Below the pieces are notes generated by a model. The model made no database searches, was not told where the DNA came from, and saw nothing but the letters and a program-made list of their open reading frames with translations. Both the position numbers and the translations under genes were made by a program. From Bacillota bacterium (lineage in GTDB: Bacteria > Bacillota > Peptococcia > Peptococcales > Peptococcaceae): a stretch of 13,106 nt of DNA. Below are positions 1 through 7,046 of the stretch, one piece after another. The stretch lies in assembly GCA_023443145.1 (NCBI GenBank), contig JAEZVS010000169.1, positions 1 to 13,106 of the forward strand, written 5' to 3'. Numbering within the stretch: position 1 is the stretch's first letter; each line of letters opens with the position of its first letter.

Positions 1-6
1 GTACGA

Positions 7-48
7 AACTCAGACGTCGTTTTGAAGCGACGTCTTTCATTTTGAGTT
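7..48 (+). promoter_or_regulatory. Bulged hairpin just upstream of priA (terminator of the previous gene or leader structure)
   Basis: A perfect 8-bp stem pairs AGACGTCG (12-19) with CGACGTCT (28-35) around an 8-nt loop. Directly outside it AACTC (7-11) can pair with GAGTT (44-48), leaving an asymmetric T-rich bulge (36-43). The T-rich segment after the inner stem is interrupted by C and A, so as a rho-independent terminator for an upstream gene it is only moderate. The outer strand at 44-48 contains GAG, the best though weak Shine-Dalgarno candidate for the priA start at 52, so the folded form could mask that start. The pairing is seen directly; either role is inference. Confidence 0.4.
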
Positions 49-51
49 GGG

Positions 52-2487
52 ATGATTATGAGTTTATTTGCAGATGTGATACTTGATTTGCCGTATCCGG
101 CAGGAAAAAAACGATTTACTTATTTGATTAAAGAAGAGCACTTGCATCTGGCCCAAGTGGGGATACGAGTAAAGGTGCCGTTTGGTAGAAGGAACCGCGA
201 AAAAACAGCTTTAATTTTAGATTTAAAGGAAAATGGCTTGTCAGATCTAAAGGTAAAGCCGATACTATCTTATATTGATCCTACACCAATTTTTTCCTCT
301 GAGCTGCTTTCTTTAGGTCAATGGCTGAGCGATCGAACCGTATCCACCTATTGGTCGGTATTTTCAGCCATGTTGCCTGGTGCACTGAAGATTAATGAAC
401 AATATGTCGCGACAGCTGTTAAATTTTCTTCTTATCAGCCGGAATTTATAAGTGATAACGATTGGTCATATTATCAAACCATCTGTCGAGAATTATCTCT
501 CGTCATCACTAAAGAGTATCAGACTGCAGCACGCTTGTTGGAAAGAGTAGGCCTTATCCGTATTTCTTTGGAAACGAAGTCGAAATCTGCTTATAAATAT
601 GAGGCGATTTATCATGCACTTCTAAATCATGTGGATGAATTAGATGAGTCTCCTGTTAAAGAAAAACTTTCCCGATCTCCGATACAAAAAGATATTATGC
701 TATCTTTAATCGTTCAGGGCGAACAATCAGTAAAAGAACTCCGTTATTCTTTCAAAGAGCCTAAACGTGCATTGGAAGCTTTAGAAAAGAAAGGCTTAGT
801 GTCTCATCAGATGATGCGTTTATCACGGCTTCCTGTAACCAATCAGATTTTTAACAAAGTAGAACATCATGATCTCACACAAGAACAGGAAACGGTATTA
901 GATGAAATCACGAAACGGTTGGCACTCGGAAGCTTTCATTCTTTTCTTCTTCACGGTGTTACTGGAAGCGGTAAAACAGAAGTTTATTTGCGTGCTGCGA
1001 GAAAGGCACGCGAACAAAACAAGCAAGTGCTTATTTTAGTTCCGGAAATTTCTCTTACGGCGCCCATCATTGGCCGCTTTTCTGCTGGTTTTCCTGAAGA
1101 TGTCGCATTCTTGCATAGTCAGTTAACGGATGTAGAACGCTACGAACAATGGCAGCAGATAAAAGATGGTGAAAAAAACATTGTCATCGGTGTGCGTAGC
1201 GCGGTTTTTGCTCCTCTTGAACGTTTAGGGTTGGTTATCGTCGATGAATCGCATGATTCATCATATAAGCAGTCAGAGCCGGAACCGAGATATCATGCGC
1301 GCTTAGTGGCTGAAAAAAGGGCGGTTCTTCAAGATGCTGTCTTTATTGCCGGAAGTGCAACACCGTCGATTGAAACGATGTATCGTGCATATCACGGTAA
1401 CACACAATTGCTGCGCCTAACGCAACGAGTGAATGACGCTGAGATGCCGGCTGTGGATGTTGTTGATATGCGCTCGAATTCTGTGGATGTCTCTATTTTT
1501 AGCGATCAATTGCTTAATAAGGTTCGTCAGACGTTGACAGATGGACAGCAAGTCATTCTCTATCTGAACAAGCGTGGATATTCCAGCTTCTTAATGTGTA
1601 GAGAATGCGGCCAGGTGGTAAAGTGTTCAAAATGTGATATTGCGCTTACGCACTATCGGTCCAAAGAAATCTTGCGATGCCACTACTGTCAAGAAATAAA
1701 ACCCATTCCCCGAAAGTGCCCAAACTGTGGAAGCACTCATGTAGGATTTTACGGGACGGGTATCGAGCAGGTGTATGAAGCGTTTAAAAAAGAATTCCCT
1801 AATGTACGTATAGATCGTTTGGATTCGGACGTGATTACTCGCGCCAATCAACATCAAGACATTATTGCCCGTATGCAGTCAGGCGAAACAGAAGTGCTTA
1901 TTGGCACTCAGATGGTTTCAAAAGGATTCCACTTTCCTAATGTAACATTGGTTGGCGTTATTCATGCAGACATTTCTCTTCACATGCCGGATTATCGTGC
2001 AGCAGAGCGCACTTTTCAGCAATTGACTCAGGTGGCAGGTCGTGCCGGACGCGGAGAACATCCTGGACAAGTTTTGGTACAGACATATATGCCGGAGCAT
2101 CCGGCTATCGTGGCGGCAGCTCATCAAGATTATTTTATGTTTTATGATCGAGAGATTGAGGTACGTAGACAATTACAATATCCGCCTTTTGTGCATATTT
2201 TGCGTATTATTTTAAGTGACATGAATCAAGAGAACGCCATTCTTGTTGGTCGCGAGATAACACAAACAATAAATAGCCGATTGGAGCATAATGCTATTTT
2301 GTTAGGTCTGTCTCCAGCCCCCATAGAACGTATTCAAAATCGATACCGTTTTCAAATTATAGTCAAATGCGGACGGCTGTCGACGTTACAGAATCTTGCC
2401 AATTGGGTGAAGACCCAATATACCAGCTCAAGAATCAGTAAAACTTTGCGGTTAATGGTTGATATTGATCCAGAAAATATTTTATAG
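52..2487 (+). CDS. priA: Primosomal replication restart helicase PriA
   Basis: PriA is a superfamily 2 3'-to-5' DNA helicase that recognises stalled forks and D-loops and reloads the replicative helicase. At 811 aa it is full length for Bacillota. Visible parts are an N-terminal 3'-DNA-binding domain (about 1-110), a winged-helix-like region (about 200-265), Walker A GVTGSGKT (302-309) and a helicase box II reading DESH (398-401). The zinc-binding insert has all eight cysteines in four pairs (516/519, 525/528, 543/546, 556/559). It is followed by the GTQMVSKG segment (618-625) and the QVAGRAGRG motif VI (660-668), then the C-terminal domain. Many PriA proteins read DEEH in box II, so the Ser at 400 is a small deviation. 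The start is ATG 52 or ATG 58 (MSLFADV...); both have only weak ribosome binding sites. def follows after 18 nt. Confidence 0.96.
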   Translation: MIMSLFADVILDLPYPAGKKRFTYLIKEEHLHLAQVGIRVKVPFGRRNREKTALILDLKENGLSDLKVKPILSYIDPTPIFSSELLSLGQWLSDRTVSTYWSVFSAMLPGALKINEQYVATAVKFSSYQPEFISDNDWSYYQTICRELSLVITKEYQTAARLLERVGLIRISLETKSKSAYKYEAIYHALLNHVDELDESPVKEKLSRSPIQKDIMLSLIVQGEQSVKELRYSFKEPKRALEALEKKGLVSHQMMRLSRLPVTNQIFNKVEHHDLTQEQETVLDEITKRLALGSFHSFLLHGVTGSGKTEVYLRAARKAREQNKQVLILVPEISLTAPIIGRFSAGFPEDVAFLHSQLTDVERYEQWQQIKDGEKNIVIGVRSAVFAPLERLGLVIVDESHDSSYKQSEPEPRYHARLVAEKRAVLQDAVFIAGSATPSIETMYRAYHGNTQLLRLTQRVNDAEMPAVDVVDMRSNSVDVSIFSDQLLNKVRQTLTDGQQVILYLNKRGYSSFLMCRECGQVVKCSKCDIALTHYRSKEILRCHYCQEIKPIPRKCPNCGSTHVGFYGTGIEQVYEAFKKEFPNVRIDRLDSDVITRANQHQDIIARMQSGETEVLIGTQMVSKGFHFPNVTLVGVIHADISLHMPDYRAAERTFQQLTQVAGRAGRGEHPGQVLVQTYMPEHPAIVAAAHQDYFMFYDREIEVRRQLQYPPFVHILRIILSDMNQENAILVGREITQTINSRLEHNAILLGLSPAPIERIQNRYRFQIIVKCGRLSTLQNLANWVKTQYTSSRISKTLRLMVDIDPENIL

Positions 2488-2505
2488 TAATCTTGGAGGG
2501 TATAT

Positions 2506-2961
2506 ATGTCCAGATATCAAATTGTAAAAAAAGGCGATCCTGTGTTGCGTAAAAAAGCGCGTCCGGTCCCCAAAGTGGATGATAAAATTAGAAAACTGAT
2601 GAAAAACATGGCAGAGACGATGTATCATGCACAAGGAGTGGGTTTGGCAGCACCCCAAGTCGGTATTTCGAAACGGGTGATTGTGGTAGACGTAGGCGAT
2701 GAACTCTTGAGTCTGGCCAATCCTGTAATGACAGCTAGCACGGGCATACAAAAGGGTCCTGAAGGCTGTCTCAGTGTGCCCGGATTTTGTGGTAATGTGG
2801 TTCGAGCTAATAAAATAACCATTGAAGCTTTAAATGAAGCAGATGAGAAAATCATTATTCATGCAGAAGGTTTCAAAGCTCGTGCCCTGCAGCATGAAAT
2901 GGACCATCTTGACGGGATTTTATTTACCGATAAAGCAACCGATCTTGAGCAAAGCAGTTGA
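2506..2961 (+). CDS. def: Peptide deformylase
   Basis: Cytosolic metalloenzyme that removes the formyl group from the N-terminal Met of nascent proteins at the ribosome exit, the step reversing what the next gene's product installs. All three family motifs are present: GVGLAAPQ (44-51), EGCLS (86-90, metal ligand Cys88) and QHEMDHLDG (129-137, metal ligands His130 and His134, catalytic Glu131). At 151 aa it is a short, compact type 1 deformylase rather than the longer type 2 form also found in Bacillus and Staphylococcus. The start is well supported by GGAGGG at 2495-2500, five nt before the ATG. It lies 18 nt after priA and 16 nt before fmt, the usual def-fmt pair, and is probably co-transcribed with both. 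Confidence 0.98.
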   Translation: MSRYQIVKKGDPVLRKKARPVPKVDDKIRKLMKNMAETMYHAQGVGLAAPQVGISKRVIVVDVGDELLSLANPVMTASTGIQKGPEGCLSVPGFCGNVVRANKITIEALNEADEKIIIHAEGFKARALQHEMDHLDGILFTDKATDLEQSS

Positions 2962-2977
2962 GGGTGAGTAAACGAGT

Positions 2978-3913
2978 ATGAACATTATATTTATGGGGAC
3001 TCCGGCTTTTGCTGCGACTATTTTAGAAGCGCTTATTGATGATGGAAGAAATGTGGTTGCGGTATATACTCAGCCCGATCGCCAAAAAGGAAGAGGTAAA
3101 AAGCTTCTATATTCCGAAGTGAAAACGGTTGCTTTAAAACATCATATACCGGTGGTCCAACCGTCGCATTTTAAAAATCAGGAGGCCCGCTCAGAACTTG
3201 CATCCTTTCATGCAGACATTGCTGTTGTAGCTGCATATGGACAGATACTACCTCAAGACGTTTTAGACTTAGTACCCCAAGGATTTATAAATATTCATGC
3301 TTCTCTATTACCGGCTTATCGCGGGGCAGCTCCGATTCAATGGGCACTGCGTAATGGTGATAACCAGACAGGTATCAGTTTAATGAAAATGGAGATGGGC
3401 ATGGATACAGGGCCGGTTTACGCCACTGAAACATACGATATAAAAGAAGAGGATAATGCGAACACTCTTTTTGACACACTAGCCAAGATGGGCGCTAAAT
3501 TACTTTTGGACAATATTGATGATATCTACGAAGGTCGGACTGAACCCAAGTCGCAAATAGAGTCAGAGGCGACATATGCCCCGAAGTTTTCTGTTGCAGA
3601 TGAACAGATTAATTGGCAGCTTAGTGCGCATACTTTGGTCTGCTTGAATAAAGCGATGGGCCCGACAACAGGCACGTATTCCTTTTTATACGACAAGCGC
3701 ATTAAATTTTTAGATGTTTTTGAAGATAAAGAGACAAATTTTGATTTCGGTCGGCCGGGTCAAGTGATTGGTGTCACAAAAGAGGCATTTTACATTCAAA
3801 CCGGCGACGGCTTTCTTGGTGTAAGAGAGGTTCAACCCTCCGGTAAGAAGCCGATGTCGGCTCGTGCTTTTTTAAATGGCCAGCATCTTACCAGAGATGA
3901 TATATTTACTTAA
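2978..3913 (+). CDS. fmt: Methionyl-tRNA formyltransferase
   Basis: Transfers a formyl group from 10-formyl-tetrahydrofolate to Met on initiator tRNA, making fMet-tRNA for translation initiation. The 311-aa length is normal. The protein opens with MNIIFMGTPAFA. The formyl-folate hydrolase/transferase fold holds the catalytic triad equivalents Asn105, His107 (INIHASLLP) and Asp143 (MGMDTGP). SLLPAYRG (109-116) is the classic folate/formyl loop, and the basic loop DRQKGRGKK (34-42) corresponds to the tRNA acceptor-stem region. The C-terminal beta-barrel domain runs from about 205 to the end. AGGGTGAG at 2961-2968, overlapping the def stop, is the ribosome binding site. Its place directly behind def matches the paired functions. 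Confidence 0.98.
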   Translation: MNIIFMGTPAFAATILEALIDDGRNVVAVYTQPDRQKGRGKKLLYSEVKTVALKHHIPVVQPSHFKNQEARSELASFHADIAVVAAYGQILPQDVLDLVPQGFINIHASLLPAYRGAAPIQWALRNGDNQTGISLMKMEMGMDTGPVYATETYDIKEEDNANTLFDTLAKMGAKLLLDNIDDIYEGRTEPKSQIESEATYAPKFSVADEQINWQLSAHTLVCLNKAMGPTTGTYSFLYDKRIKFLDVFEDKETNFDFGRPGQVIGVTKEAFYIQTGDGFLGVREVQPSGKKPMSARAFLNGQHLTRDDIFT

Positions 3914-3925
3914 TTTGAGCCCTGT

Positions 3926-3933
3926 AAGGAAGG
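3926..3933 (+). promoter_or_regulatory. Ribosome binding site that sets the zinc-protease start at GTG 3943
   Basis: AAGGAAGG is a strong Shine-Dalgarno match. It abuts the in-frame ATG at 3934, leaving no workable spacer, but sits 9 nt before the in-frame GTG at 3943. Starting at GTG gives a protein beginning with (M)FYLDYT, which resembles the usual N-terminus of YugP-family proteins as I remember it. The ATG could still work if only AAGGA (3926-3930) is used. Confidence 0.6.
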
Positions 3934-3942
3934 ATGACAGTT

Positions 3943-4629
3943 GTGTTTTATCTTGACTATACTATTGTTTTGTTGATTCCGGGCTTGTTGTTGGGTTTTT
4001 ATGCACAAAGCAAGATTGGAAGTACTTACCGCAAATATTCTCAAATTTCTAATGTGCAAAATCTGACGGGTTATGATGTCGCAAGACGCATGCTTAATGA
4101 TAATGGACTACATAGTGTGGAAATCACACAAATCGGTGGTGAACTTAGTGATCACTATGATCCCCGATCTGAACAAGTACGCCTGTCATACGATGTGTAT
4201 TACGGAACTTCTGTTGCAGCTCTGGGTATTGCCGCACATGAAGTGGGACATGCCATTCAACATGCTCAAGGATACTTTCCGCTACATGTAAGAAATACGG
4301 TCATACCGTTAACCAACTTCAGCAGCTTTCTTTATATACCATTGCTCCTACTGGGCATTGCCTTAAGTCACCCTCAGCTCTTGCATTGGGGCATCGTCCT
4401 TTTTGCAATTATTGTTTTTTTTCAAATTATAACCCTTCCTGTTGAATTCAATGCCTCCAGTCGCGCCATTCAGACTTTAGGTGGTGAGGGCATTTTGAAC
4501 ACCACAGAACTCCAAGGCGCGAAAAAAGTACTGAGTGCCGCAGCCCTCACATATGTGGCTGCTGCCGTCACTGCTATTCTTCAGCTGCTACGCCTGGTTC
4601 TAATTTTTGGAGGCGGCCGCAATGACTGA
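3943..4629 (+). CDS. YugP-type membrane zinc metallopeptidase
   Basis: Predicted integral-membrane metalloprotease of the YugP / neutral zinc metallopeptidase 2 family. Numbered from GTG 3943 (228 aa) there is an N-terminal membrane helix (about 6-20), then the family segment with SDHYDPR and VRLS (about 69-82), and the zinc motif HEVGH (99-103) within the GIAAHEVGHAIQHAQGY context. Two hydrophobic helices follow (about 119-142 and 147-167), then LPVEFNAS with Glu168 as the likely third zinc ligand, and a C-terminal hydrophobic stretch (about 198-223). Physiological substrates of the family are not known to me. The gene sits 29 nt after fmt and overlaps rsmB by 8 nt, so it is embedded in the translation operon, an arrangement typical of Clostridia and Negativicutes. 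The alternative ATG at 3934 adds three residues. Confidence 0.9.
   Translation: MFYLDYTIVLLIPGLLLGFYAQSKIGSTYRKYSQISNVQNLTGYDVARRMLNDNGLHSVEITQIGGELSDHYDPRSEQVRLSYDVYYGTSVAALGIAAHEVGHAIQHAQGYFPLHVRNTVIPLTNFSSFLYIPLLLLGIALSHPQLLHWGIVLFAIIVFFQIITLPVEFNASSRAIQTLGGEGILNTTELQGAKKVLSAAALTYVAAAVTAILQLLRLVLIFGGGRND
4609..4613 (+). promoter_or_regulatory. Ribosome binding site that sets the rsmB start at ATG 4622
   Basis: GGAGG lies 8 nt before ATG 4622, ideal spacing. The longest reading frame would begin at TTG 4607, but that codon overlaps the GGAGG itself and has no site of its own, so it is rejected. The site lies inside the last codons of the zinc-protease gene, consistent with translational coupling. 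Confidence 0.8.
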
Positions 4630-5977
4630 AGCGAAATCAAGCGCTCGTGAAGTGGCGGTGCGCGTCATCTACCAGATTTTTGAAAAGCGGGCTTTTACCA
4701 ATCTTGAATTGGACAAAGCCCTTTTTTCTTGTGAATTGAATCATTTAGACAAAAAATTAGCTACAGAAATTGTATATGGCACCGTTAAGTATAAAAATCA
4801 TATTGATCATATTTTATCCTTTTATCTCAATAAACCACTGGCAAAGGCAGATGCATGGACTCGACAAATTTTACGCATGTCTGTTTATCAGCTGATTTTT
4901 CTTGATCGCGTACCGCCACATGCCATCGTTAATGAGGCGGTTAAATTATCACGTGTTTTCACTAAACCGCAAAAACGACAAGATAAATTTATCAATGGTG
5001 TCTTACGAAATATCGTACGCAAAGAGCGGAAGGTGCTCTGGCCAGACCGCAACAAAGATTTCCGAAAATATATTTCGCTTTATGAAAGTTATCCATTATG
5101 GTTGGTCGACCTCTGGCTAGATAACTTTTCTCAAGACGAGGTTGAAAAACTTGCCAAATGGTTTAACCGTACGCCTTATATGTGGGCAAGGCTAAACAGT
5201 TTAAAATGCGATAGAGAAAATTTAAAAATTCTTTGGCAGCAAGAAGGTTTAAGCTATTCAGAGTCACCACAATTGACGGAAGCCTTTATAATAAAAGATT
5301 CAAATTCTGTTCGTGGTCTTGCCAGCTTCCAGAATGGTTTGTTCAGCTTGCAGGATTTAAGCTCTATGTATGTGGCTCACGCATTAAAACCCGAAAGTGG
5401 AGACGAGGTTTTAGATTGTTGTGCGGCACCTGGAGGAAAAAGCACCCATCTGGCCAGTTTAATGAAGAACGATGGCGTCATTTTGGCGACAGACATTCAC
5501 CCGCATCGTGTGTCACTTATTAAGGAAGCCTCAAAACGCCTTGGTGCAGACATTGTTGAGACTAAAGTGCAAGATGCCACAAGGTTACCTATTGATTGGA
5601 CGGAGCGTTTCGATAAAGTTTTAGTAGATGCCCCCTGTTCCGGCTTAGGTGTATTGCATAGACGCGCTGATGCTCGATGGCATCGAGAAGAAGCAGCAAT
5701 TAGCGAACTTGTCGCTTTGCAGCGTCAAATATTAGAAAATGCAGCACGAACCGTAAAAAAAGATGGTGTGCTCGTCTATAGTACATGCACCATGATTCCG
5801 GCAGAAAACGAAGCCCAATGCGACTGGTTTTTAGAAAATCATCCGAATTTTATGCCTGATGCGTTGCCAAATTTGTTTCAGCCTTATTTAAATAACGCCC
5901 CGCATATGGCTTGTTTTTCTCCTCTAAGAGATGGGATGGATGGATTCTTTGTGGCCAGGTTTAAAAGGAGAAATTGA
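4622..5977 (+). CDS. rsmB: 16S rRNA m5C967 methyltransferase RsmB (Sun/Fmu)
   Basis: SAM-dependent enzyme that forms 5-methylcytosine at position 967 (E. coli numbering) of 16S rRNA, near the ribosomal P site. At 451 aa it has the normal two-part build. The N-terminal NusB-like RNA-binding domain covers about 4-135, with the PPHAIVNEAVKLS and FINGVLRN signatures. The Rossmann methyltransferase domain covers about 160-451. SAM motif I is LDCCAAPGGKSTHLA (264-278). The two catalytic cysteines are Cys339 in DAPCSGLG and Cys389 in YSTCT; by family knowledge the second is the nucleophile and the first helps release product. It overlaps the zinc-protease gene by 8 nt and shares one base with rlmN, so expression is probably coupled on both sides. 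Confidence 0.96.
   Translation: MTEAKSSAREVAVRVIYQIFEKRAFTNLELDKALFSCELNHLDKKLATEIVYGTVKYKNHIDHILSFYLNKPLAKADAWTRQILRMSVYQLIFLDRVPPHAIVNEAVKLSRVFTKPQKRQDKFINGVLRNIVRKERKVLWPDRNKDFRKYISLYESYPLWLVDLWLDNFSQDEVEKLAKWFNRTPYMWARLNSLKCDRENLKILWQQEGLSYSESPQLTEAFIIKDSNSVRGLASFQNGLFSLQDLSSMYVAHALKPESGDEVLDCCAAPGGKSTHLASLMKNDGVILATDIHPHRVSLIKEASKRLGADIVETKVQDATRLPIDWTERFDKVLVDAPCSGLGVLHRRADARWHREEAAISELVALQRQILENAARTVKKDGVLVYSTCTMIPAENEAQCDWFLENHPNFMPDALPNLFQPYLNNAPHMACFSPLRDGMDGFFVARFKRRN
5965..5970 (+). promoter_or_regulatory. Ribosome binding site that sets the rlmN start at ATG 5977
   Basis: AAGGAG sits 6 nt before ATG 5977, whose first base is the last base of the rsmB stop (TGATG). The in-frame TTG at 5974, one codon earlier, has worse spacing and a weaker start codon, so ATG 5977 is preferred. 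Confidence 0.75.
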
Positions 5978-7035
5978 TGAACGATTTGCGCTCTATGGAT
6001 TTTAGCGATATGCAGGTCTTGTTGTCTTCTTATGGAGAACCGGCATTTCGTGTCAAACAATTATTTGAATGGGTGCATAGAAAGCAAGTCCATTCCTTGT
6101 TGGAGGCTCACAATGTCAGCCGCAAACTAATCGACTGTCTCCAAAATGATCGGTACAGTATCATAAATCCGGAAGTGGTACGCCAGCAAATTTCGGTGGA
6201 TGCCACTGAAAAATATCTTTTGCGGCTTGCAGACGGAGAGCTTATCGAATCGGTTTTAATGAAATATAGGGGAGATTACAGCAAGAAGCGCAATACACTT
6301 TGTGTATCCAGTCAAGTGGGATGTGCCATGGGATGTGCCTTTTGTGCGACCGGTGCCCAAGGATTGACACGGAATCTAACAGTTGGAGAGATTGTCAGTC
6401 AGGTGTATGTGGCAAATCAAATTATGGAAAGTGATGCCTTTAATCATGAGGTGAGAAACATTGTTTTTATGGGTATGGGTGAGCCCATGGCCAACTTTGA
6501 CACTGTTTTGAAAGCCATCAATATTTTATGCGATCCTCAGGGGTGTGATCTTGCACAGCGCCGCATCACCATCTCCACCTGTGGACTTGTGAAAGGCATT
6601 CGCGCCCTGGCTGACATGAAAACCGATATCGGTCTTGCTATTTCTCTGCATGCATCCAATCAACATACAAGGGCCCAGCTGATGCCAATTGCCAAGGTGC
6701 ACCCTTTAAACGAACTGATGGATGCATGCCGTTATTATAATAAAAAAAGTGATCGTCGCATCAGCTTTGAATATGCGTTAATTGCTGGCGTCAACGATAC
6801 TGATAAGAACATCAGAGAGTTAAAAGGATTACTTGATGATATCAAATGCCATATGAACTTGATACCTGTAAATCCTGTTGCGCATACCAACTATAAAAAA
6901 CCATCTCTAGAAGCATGTCGTCAATTTCAAAAAAAATTGCAAGATGTGGGCCTCGGTGCGACCATTCGTGAGGCCAAAGGTGCCGATATTGAGGGGGCTT
7001 GCGGTCAGCTGCGCGCCCAATATCAAAAGTCTTAG
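5977..7035 (+). CDS. rlmN: Dual-specificity 23S rRNA A2503 / tRNA A37 C2-methyltransferase RlmN
   Basis: Radical SAM enzyme that methylates C2 of A2503 in 23S rRNA, at the entrance of the peptide exit tunnel, and of A37 in some tRNAs. At 352 aa it is the usual size. The 4Fe-4S/SAM motif CAMGCAFC gives Cys116, Cys120 and Cys123. Cys342 in GACGQL is the equivalent of the methyl-carrying Cys355 of E. coli. Cys109, seven residues before the cluster, matches E. coli Cys118, the resolving cysteine. FMGMGEP (164-170) and ISLHA (222-226) are further family motifs. The paralogue Cfr targets C8 of the same base; this housekeeping position and the family motifs favour RlmN. The AGGAGGA site for the next gene overlaps its stop codon. 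Confidence 0.96.
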   Translation: MNDLRSMDFSDMQVLLSSYGEPAFRVKQLFEWVHRKQVHSLLEAHNVSRKLIDCLQNDRYSIINPEVVRQQISVDATEKYLLRLADGELIESVLMKYRGDYSKKRNTLCVSSQVGCAMGCAFCATGAQGLTRNLTVGEIVSQVYVANQIMESDAFNHEVRNIVFMGMGEPMANFDTVLKAINILCDPQGCDLAQRRITISTCGLVKGIRALADMKTDIGLAISLHASNQHTRAQLMPIAKVHPLNELMDACRYYNKKSDRRISFEYALIAGVNDTDKNIRELKGLLDDIKCHMNLIPVNPVAHTNYKKPSLEACRQFQKKLQDVGLGATIREAKGADIEGACGQLRAQYQKS

Positions 7036-7046
7036 GAGGATAGACT

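Noticed and set aside
1627..2172. Two minus-strand open frames opposite priA
   Set aside because: Antisense shadows over the well-conserved zinc and helicase segments of PriA; no sign of independent genes.
4613..4620. 8-bp palindrome GCGGCCGC at the end of the zinc-protease gene
   Set aside because: Encodes the Gly-Gly-Arg tail next to the rsmB ribosome binding site; no flanking repeats or signs of insertion or attachment.
4607..4621. TTG 4607 as the rsmB start
   Set aside because: It overlaps the GGAGG site that serves ATG 4622 and has no upstream site of its own.
5233..5523. 96-codon open frame on the plus strand inside rsmB
   Set aside because: Out-of-frame shadow of the RsmB methyltransferase domain, with no family resemblance.
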